A stretch of DNA of 64,000 nucleotides from contig CM028920.1 in the NCBI GenBank assembly GCA_016801845.1, forward strand, positions 1,005,001-1,069,000, given 5' to 3'. The stretch comes from Polydactylus sextarius. Taxonomy: Eukaryota; Chordata; Actinopteri; Polynemidae. Below are positions 56,456-64,000 of this stretch, piece by piece. The translations under genes were made by a program, and so were the position numbers. The first letter of the stretch is position 1; each line of letters opens with the position of its first letter. The notes beneath the pieces were generated by a model, which saw nothing but the letters and a program-made list of their open reading frames with translations, ran no database searches and was not told the DNA's origin.

Positions 56456-57862
56456 TTATGGTTTATTTCAAATACCTTCAAAATGGCAGAGGCACACAGG
56501 CTACGAGTATCTGAAGCTAGTCGGCTGATATGAGCACCAGATAGATAGAAGATATCACATGAAAAAACATATTTACAAATATAAATTAACACATATTTCA
56601 ACTCCGACATACACAGTAACTGTATTAAAACTGTATAAAACTGGGAAATGTAGTGAAGAAGATGATGAGGATGAAAATGATGGAATGTGCGTAGTGCAAA
56701 GAATACTGTCCATAATACAAAACTCAAAACACGTCGTTCACATTTGTTAACAGCTTTGGTCCGAGGAGAACTGAAGAGACGATTACAAAAATGGATGAAA
56801 GTTTACAGATCACACACAAACGTCACTTCTTTTTTCCATGGTGGGGGGGCTGGGGGAGGGGTAAACATGCTGCCCTGGATCAAACCATGTATTTACAGGT
56901 CCTATGAGAACGTTGGCAGTAGGCTGGATAATGTGACAGATCTGAACCTGAGGCACTGGAGAGGAGGCTTCCTACGTCCATCTAGAGGTTTACACCCGAG
57001 TTTACACTTTCCAACACAATGCAGGCTGCGAGCGGAGACACACTGCCAGCAGGTTTTTTTTTTAATCAGACTATTTAATTCAAACACTCATTATTTTCTC
57101 AGTTAATTGTAACAATAAAACATCAGACGAAAATTTGGAACTAAAGATGTTTTGGCTTTTTTTTTTACTTTGGAAACGAATCAATGAACAACTGAATAAC
57201 ATTAATCACAAACTATTTTATTATTTTACAATCAATAGCAGATCCAATAACCCAAATTATCCAAACCAGAAACGAAAGTTTTCCTTGCAAACTGCTAGTG
57301 ATTGCGAGAGTCCTGCTGAGTCCTATAGAGTTCTACCGGGTTCTGGGCAGGACTCACACAATATGTTAACAGGCGTGTTCATGGTTTACATGTCAGCTGC
57401 CTGCACTGATTCATGAAAAAATGAGTGAGAGGAAATAATTTCTCACTGCAGATTTTGGTTCAATGCAAATTCCAACTCACCTCTTTAAAATGTATCAGTT
57501 TTTGCAGGTGGTGTTTCCTGTAGAAGTGAGTGAATGAAAAATCAAATTGACCTGTGTTGTGTAGAAACCGACTGACTGGAGTCAGCATGTCCAGACGCAG
57601 CCTGCATTTCAGTCTTGGTTGTGAACGTGGTCTAAACATCAGGGCTCCAACTGAAATACTGAAGCAGACAGTTTCGTGTCCACATCTCCTCTGTGTCTTT
57701 GTCTTTCTACTGAATCATCTGTTTGGACTGAAATGTTTTGTGCATTTCTAAGAGTAAAAGATTAGAGAGTGGCTGTGTTGAACAAGTGGAGCAGGAACCC
57801 TGAGGCTGCTGTGGAGGAGTGTTGTAGATGGTCCAGCTCTGCAACAGAGGTGCACACGTCCC
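56456..57862 (-). other. Probable cbx2 3' UTR
   Basis: Downstream of the cbx2 stop on the minus strand. AATAAA read on the minus strand at about 56461-56466 (in gaaataaaccat) could end a 1.4-kb 3' UTR. No other gene recognised in the interval. Confidence 0.4.
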
Positions 57863-60800
57863 TCAGTGATTTCTTGAGTTGAAGAATCCCACGCTGGTCG
57901 GAGATTCTTTAACCGTCACTGTGATGAAGTTGGCCGTGACGTCGGTGACGAACACGTGCTCCAAAAGATTCCGGGTCGGCCGCCAATCTGTCTCAGTGTC
58001 CGACTCGATGGTGTTGTTGTCGAGGCTGGGTCGGCTGTTGCTGGGATACAGGGCGGCGTCGTGCTCTGACTCACTGCTGCTGCTCTCATCCGAGTCTCCG
58101 GTGCTGAGCTCGTTCAGGCTCCGGTTCTGAGAGTTCAGCCCGTGTTTCCTGTCTTCCTGCCTCCCACTCCCTCGGCCAGAGCTGCCTCCCATTAGCATCT
58201 CCTTCCCCCTGCCCTGCTCTGCAGCACCGCCTACAGGCAGACCAGTGCGCTGCCCTCCAGCTGACATTCGAGTCTCTTTCATATTCCCCGTGCCTCCTTT
58301 TACAACGATGCCACTGCTGCTCCTTAAGCTTGACCTTGATGTTGCAACTCCGCTGCTTGTGTTACTTCCCTGATGGCCACTGATGGCCGGTGGCTTACAG
58401 ACGCTCTGCAGGTTGAGAGCTCGGAGGCTCAGTGCTTGGTTGGCTCGGTCTCGTGGTGTGGGTGAGGATAGTGACAATGATTTGGAAAGGCCGGAGTTCT
58501 GCTGCTTGTGTTGAAGCAACCCGCTCTGGCCTCCAACACCCTCCTGCCTCCGCTGGCCCAGCTGTGAGCGCTGGGCTGCCGCCTGACCCCCGAAGCCTCC
58601 ATGCAAACCCAGTGACCCTGACCCACTGCTCTGTTTTAGAACAGATCCCTTAAAGCCATCACCTCTGCTGCTGGACTCAGACACAGAGCGCTTCAGCTCA
58701 GACGCAGTGTTCTTACTCTGTGGTGAAGGACTGATTTTGTTGTGTGAGGAGGAAGAGCCGGAGGAAGGGGCTGAGCTGGATAGGGAACGGTTGGGCCAGA
58801 TGCAGCTGAGAGAGCCAGATTTGCTGGTGGTGGTCTGGGAGAAGGAGCTGGTCGAGGTCTGGGAGGTGGAGGCCTCGTCTCTGGATGTCCGGCTCAGCCC
58901 AGTGTAGGTGAAGCTTGCCGGTTGCAGAGGTTTCTTCACGCCCGGCCGTGGCTCATCTCGTCTTAGTGGCTGATGGTGGCGTGGCGGGGGTGGAGGCGAA
59001 GGGGGAGGGGGAACGGCTCTGCTCTTTGCCTGTCGTAAAGCTCGCAAGTCAGGGTGGAGCGGCTTCCTCCCGCGCTTCTTCTTGCGCGGGGGGTCCGGTT
59101 TGGCCAGCAGAATCTGTGGCCTCTTCTGAGGGACGGGGTGCACACGAGGACCAGGTTTCGCTTTCTTGGTGTGATCTTCATCCTCAGAGGAAGAGGAGGC
59201 TGATGATGAGAGGCCGGAGGAAGAAGAGGATGAGGAGCGGCTGTCTTTTGGAGTGGCTGGTGCTGGCTGCTGGAACAACACAGAATAAAAGTCAGTGAAG
59301 GTGGAGAAGGAGTTTGTGTGTTTGTGACAGAATGAAGAGACAATTGAGTCATATCACCAGAATCTTTCGGGGTCGTCCTCTTGGCCTCTTTCCTTTCTTC
59401 TGGAACAGCAGCTCCCGCTCTTGTTCTCTGCAACAACAGAACATTTCAAAATAAATCAGTGGGACGTTCTTTATCAGCAGAAGGTCAAGGAGACATTCTA
59501 AGTTGTTCTGTCACAGCAGCATCTCATATCCATCACCACCAAAACAAAAAATCACAACAGTTCATATGAAAACATTCACATGTAACTGTGACGTTTCCAC
59601 CACATGACACTTGCAACAGATTGTCTTCTTGGAAACTCCACACTTACATTTTAAAAATCCAGCAGCACACTTCTGTGTTAGTGAATCTTCAGTGACAGAC
59701 ATCTACATAAAGACTCCTACATTTTCTATTTATTAATGTGTGTGTATAGATTTGAGACAATGACCAGTGTTTTCATTAAGATCCACCAACTGCTACTTTA
59801 TTATTAAGTAATTATTTCCACAGCGGGAAATGTACAAACCTTTTGTGAAATGCCGCAAGTAACCTCGGGTCCAGAATGTTCTCCTCTGGCTCCCAGCTGT
59901 TGTGCCTGAAAAATACATTCATTTTTCGATGAAACAAGTCAAAATGTTCAAAAGACCAGGTACAGTTTACTAAAACTACTTATTTATTAAGTGATTTATC
60001 ATATTATATTCATTATAGTACTTAGTTTTAAAGCTAATAAAAACAATCAGCCAGTCTCCTTAACTGCAACAAATCATTTAGCACTTAATGTTTTTGCTAA
60101 AAGATCCAAACAACACAAACCCAAAAGGTGGAGTCAGTGATAATGGTGTCTGCTCATTTCTCAGCTAAATAAAATTTCATTATTAGGTGATTTCTTGCAT
60201 GACCACATTTCATGTGTTCACTTTTTACATGCCCATCTCTTTTTTTAAAAAACATGTTAATATTAACCTTCACTTTAATTGTATCTGTGGTTTATTTCCC
60301 CCAAAATCACCTTTTTTCAACCGGAAAATACAACTAAACGTTCAACAGTCAGTAGATTACAGCCCTTCAGAGATGATGTGATGTCTCCAATTAATAAATT
60401 CGCATTCATTTCATTTTTTATTTGTCCCACAGCAGGGTGTTGAAGATAAAAGGATAACAATAATAGAAACACACTTGCAAAATATTAAATAGCCAAGAAA
60501 GGAGAGCATAAAATCAATAATAACTAGGAATAGGAATGTGGGGATGAAGGAGGAATAGAAGGAATATGTGAAGTGTCCTGAGTGTGGATATTTGCACGTA
60601 CAGTTACTAGAATTATAGCTGCACTGTAATTTTGAACACAGCGTGAACAGCTGCACAGATGTTGGGGCTTTAAATGTCCCAGTGAAACTACAGCGTTTTA
60701 ACAAACACCATCTTTCTCAATAAAACCGTTTCCTCTGATCGTGTTCGGGGATCTTCCCGTTTCCAGGTGACCCAGCCCGCAGCTGGTCCTGGTCTGATCC

Positions 60801-61251
60801 CGGTTCTAGCATCAGCTGCTTGGTGAGCAAACAGCGCAAAGCCCCCGAACAACGAGCCGAGCAACGGTCGCGGGTCGAGGCAGAAGCGGCTGGGAGTCTA
60901 CCAGGGGTAAACGTGATGTTTTGCCTCTGCTGCGGGGAGATGCCCCGCAGCAGAGCCAGCACCGGGCCGCGGCCGCAGCTTTGTCTGCCGCCGCGCTCCG
61001 GCTCGATGTGTCGGCTAGCAGAGCAGCTAGCTTAGCTACTTACTTGGACGACCACCCCCTCCACTTCACCAGATATTCAAACTTCCCCTGCGGACAAACA
61101 CACACAACGTCAGCCTCACACACACCGGCTCCGGTTCATATTCTCTCCCGTCCCCCGCTACGCCGCAGGCGGTCCCGACCCTTACCTTTCTCGGCCGTTT
61201 GCTGAGGATGCATTCCGCATCAAATACCTGGCCGACTGTGACCCCCTCCAT
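57863..61251 (-). CDS. cbx2: Chromobox protein 2 (Polycomb, PRC1 reader)
   Basis: Five coding exons on the minus strand: 61186-61251, 61044-61087, 59840-59905, 59358-59427 and 57863-59269, about 550 residues (human CBX2 532). CBX2 is the canonical-PRC1 subunit that reads H3K27me3 and compacts chromatin. The chromodomain spans exons 1-3 (residues 8-60: VFDAECILSKRPRKGKFEY, LVKWRGWSSKHNSWEPEEN, ILDPRLLAAF), with the aromatic-cage Phe and two Trp present. Exon 4 gives the AT-hook KRPRGRPRK. Exon 5 has a serine/acidic tract, the basic KKKRGRKPL nuclear signal, a long low-complexity Ser-rich middle and the C-terminal Pc box (LLEHVFVTDVTANFITVTV, ESPTSVGFF) that binds RING1. The Pc box and AT-hook separate it from CBX4, CBX6, CBX7 and CBX8. 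All junctions keep frame with AG/GT borders. It is head-to-head with cox11, and its first exons lie in a CpG-rich stretch at about 60820-61330. Confidence 0.94.
59428..61043 (-). other. cbx2 introns 2-3 content
   Basis: Apart from exon 3 (59840-59905), no coding sequence. 60410-60700 may be a dispersed-repeat fragment (tttatttgtcccacagc at its edge) but I could not name it. 60820-61043 is CpG-rich, continuous with the first exons. Confidence 0.5.
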
Positions 61252-62868
61252 TACTACGGCAGCCCCTCCGCACCGCGGCGACGCGCTTTTGACCTCACAC
61301 GGCCACCGTACGTCCCCGATTCACGCCGTTATAACCACAGTCATAACAAAGCTACTGCACAATAACAGGTTAAAAATAAAATAAAATATTAAAAAATATA
61401 TAATATTACACGAAGGGCTCAGCAGGTAAATGTTTATTAAAAAAAACTAACACAAAGACAAAATAAAACTTGACACTTCCTTTGTATGACTGTGTTGTGT
61501 TTGTGTCTCCATCTGAAGACCATTCTCAGTTTAAACCATCGCTGTGATGACTCAGATCGTTTGTACTTGTGTACCTGTACTTGTAAAAATAGTAAAAAAA
61601 AAATACTTATATTATTTTAATTTGAATTAATAACCAGGAGAACACTTGACCTGAGTTATTAAGATTAATGTAGTAAAATAAATATAATATTCATCGCTTA
61701 ACTGTAGAGAAGTTGGGACAAAGTAAAGTACAAGGACGTCAAAACTGTAATATTGTAGCGCAGTTACTGTGTACTTTTCACGACCCTTGCTCAGTTCTAT
61801 AGAAGACTCAGGTTTGTGTCCTCACAAGTACATAGACTAATCTGAGTGTGTAGCGTGGACACAGAGCGGACCCGGAACCATTGTTCTCTGCCGTTCGCCA
61901 GGGGGAACAGGTTCCGCGGTGCACCACAGTTATATATGTTTCCGTGAGTGTGTTTTGAAAGACGGCACCGGTTGTGAAGGTATTAACGATTTCACGAGCA
62001 TTTGAAGTAAAACTTCTGTTCTGTTCGCTGTGCTTTTGTGTATCCGATCTCATGTTCACTCATCGAACGTTTTGTTAGATTCAAGTATTTTTTTTTTTAA
62101 TCAAGATCACTGAGGTTAAACTTAAACGTTATTGTCAGATCATCGACTAATTCTACAGATATGACATTTACTGAAATCAGCCAGCAGAGGTCAAATGTAG
62201 TTTTTTAGCGTTTGAACAGTGATCTCTGTCGCTCTTTGCTCGTCGTCGTCAGGTCACAATTGCATTGTTGCTCAACTGCAAACGTGACCTGATGCCAGTC
62301 TGTCAGTCTGAAAGCAGCGAATAACGTAACGAATTAAAAATAATAAATGCATGTAATTGATTTTGTAAGAGTAATTAGTCAAACCTCAACAGGGGCGAAA
62401 TGACTTCAATGCGACATTAAAATACATGTTTTTTTTTTTTTTTAAACGAAGTTTGGTTTTATTTAAACTGGTCAAAGCATCAGTTTATATGTGGATATTT
62501 TTCTTAAGACTCATAGATAAAAACTAATCTGCAGACAATCTATGAATCGTTTTAAGCAAAGATACCAAATATTTGTTGGTTATAGCTTGTCTGACGTGAC
62601 AGTCGTGTGTCTTGGTGTGTAAATGTTAAGTAAAGCAGAGAAAAAGTTAAATGGTTAGCATTGCTGTAATTCAAAGGTTAAAACACTATTCACAGTTCCT
62701 GTTAAATCACAATCCCTGTAAGTAAGTGTGTTTATTTGATATTTGCAGATATTTCATTTGAATTTTGTGTTGTGTCTTGTGCATTCAGGGCAGATGGTGT
62801 TTGACCTCTCTCCAGGTGAGTTTTCCTGCTGACCGAACTTCAGGTGTGAACTGTGTGCAGGACCAGCC
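61252..62868. promoter_or_regulatory. Divergent interval between cbx2 and cox11
   Basis: About 1.6 kb separates the two start codons. The cbx2 side is CpG-rich up to about 61330, the middle is AT-rich. A short stretch near 62795 (ctctccaggtgagt) could be a donor of a cox11 5' UTR intron. No exact promoter elements can be fixed. Confidence 0.45.
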
Positions 62869-63950
62869 ATGCTGCTGCCTCTCCTGGTGCACTCGTCCCT
62901 GTGCCGCCCTCACTCCTCCCTGCTGTTGGCACGGTGCATCCGGACACTGCGGTACGACACTGTGAGCTCGCTGCACTCTCAAACGGAGCACTTTCTGCGG
63001 CGGAGATTTCCTTTGCACTTTCAGAGCCGAGGCACCAGTAGCCGAGGCAGGAAGCCCAGGAGTCATAAGGAGGACTGGAAGAACAAAAACAAGACGGCGC
63101 TGACGTATATCGTGGCAGCTGGGGTGGGGATGATCGGTCTGTCGTATGCTGCGGTGCCACTCTACCGACTCTACTGCCAGGTGAGGAAATGAGACGGTGG
63201 TCGTCCTGATCGCGAGATGATGTTCTCATCCTCTGTGTGACCCCTGTGTTTGTTTGACAGGTGTCGGGGCTTGGCGGCACAGCGGTGGCAGGCCACAACA
63301 CAGACCTGGTGGAGACAATGCAGCCGGTGAAGGAGCGCGTCCTCAAGATCACCTTCAATGCTGACACACATGCCAGCATGCAGTGGAACTTCAGGCCACA
63401 GCAGACTGAGATTTATGTAAAAGATGTAGCACAGTGATGAATTTATCCACAAATATCCTATAACTGGGAGCTTTTTAAATGATGATTGTGTTTTTGTCCT
63501 GCAGGTCGTTCCGGGTGAAACAGCGCTGGCTTTTTACCGAGCCAAAAACCCCACAGATAAACCAATCATCGGCATCTCCACCTACAATGTGGTGCCCTTT
63601 GAGGCAGGACAGTACTTCAACAAGATCCAGGTACAGTTCCGACACAGAACTGGATTAGTCTGGATTTGATCCCTCGTGTTTAAAGTCTCTCAGAGTTCTG
63701 TCAGTGGAGATAATTACTTCATATCTTTGTTGACATGATAAATCTGTTTTTTCACACGCAGTGCTTCTGCTTTGAGGAGCAGCGGTTGAACCCTCACGAG
63801 GAAGTGGACATGCCTGTCTTCTTCTACATTGACCCAGAGTTCGATGAGGACCCCAGAATGGCACGGGTCAACACTATCACTCTGTCCTACACGTTCTTTG
63901 AGGCCAAAGAGGGTCAGAAGCTCCCTCTGCCTGGTTACAGCTACAACTGA
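62869..63950 (+). CDS. cox11: Cytochrome c oxidase copper chaperone COX11
   Basis: Four exons, 62869-63180, 63261-63416, 63505-63630 and 63762-63950, all phase 0 with AG/GT borders; 260 residues (human 276). COX11 sits in the mitochondrial inner membrane and delivers copper to the CuB site of COX1 during complex IV assembly. Visible: an arginine-rich N-terminal mitochondrial presequence, a single membrane helix at about residues 80-98 (ALTYIVAAGVGMIGLSYAA), then the intermembrane-space domain with FNADTHASMQWNFRPQQ, AFYRAKNPTDKPIIGISTYN and the copper-binding CFCFEEQ at the start of exon 4 (Cys199 and Cys201). The C-terminus GYSYN is complete. The ATG chosen opens the presequence. Confidence 0.96.
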
Positions 63951-64000
63951 ACATGGACCTCGGCATATATTTCAGTCCAAGACTCAAAGAGTCATGGGCA

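Noticed and set aside
58429..59298. Plus-strand ORFs opposite cbx2 exon 5
   Set aside because: Low-complexity shadows of the serine-rich cbx2 exon.

Overview
The window is teleost fish nuclear DNA. Evidence: intron-split vertebrate genes (ankfn1, noggin, cbx2, cox11) with GT/AG junctions, long CA/TG microsatellites, a fish-type L2/CR1 LINE with an esterase ORF1, a Tc1-like transposon relic, and vertebrate tRNA sequences. The species cannot be named from the sequence.

Left third (1-20256): a tandem tRNA array. From 7175 to 20256 there are ten full units of 1281-1283 bp plus a deleted eleventh. Each full unit carries, all on the minus strand, tRNA-Arg(CCT), tRNA-iMet(CAT) 6-7 bp downstream of it, two decayed tRNA relics and tRNA-Ile(AAT): 31 tRNA genes in total (10 Arg, 10 iMet, 11 Ile). 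Arg copies are identical and Ile copies nearly so, but almost every iMet copy has a different D-arm. Arg and iMet are so close, with a TTTT stop only after iMet, that they look like one Pol III transcript. Bases 1-7174 are a heavily degraded, deletion-rich version of the same array, either very old units or uncorrected assembly of more array.

Middle (20257-43490): about 2.8 kb without a recognised gene, including a decayed AGAACC-type minisatellite, then the 3' part of ankfn1 on the plus strand (11 exons, 23095-34059; the upstream exons for the ankyrin and fibronectin regions are not in the window). Two frame disruptions affect its last two exons. Its introns hold a Tc1 relic, MITE-like elements, a partial duplicate of exon 9 and TG microsatellites. 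About 7 kb of mostly featureless intergenic sequence follows the 3' UTR.

Right third (43490-64000): an ACC/ATC-rich minisatellite is split by a broken L2/CR1 LINE, itself invaded by a MITE-like element, a solo LTR with a 5-bp target duplication and a second MITE-like element. Then come single-exon noggin (plus, 50460-51131), about 5 kb of intergenic DNA, cbx2 (minus, five coding exons, 57863-61251) and, divergently across about 1.6 kb, cox11 (plus, four exons, 62869-63950). ankfn1 next to noggin in the same orientation matches the human 17q22 order. The genes have unrelated jobs: a sleep/circadian-linked adaptor, a BMP antagonist, a Polycomb reader and a mitochondrial copper chaperone.
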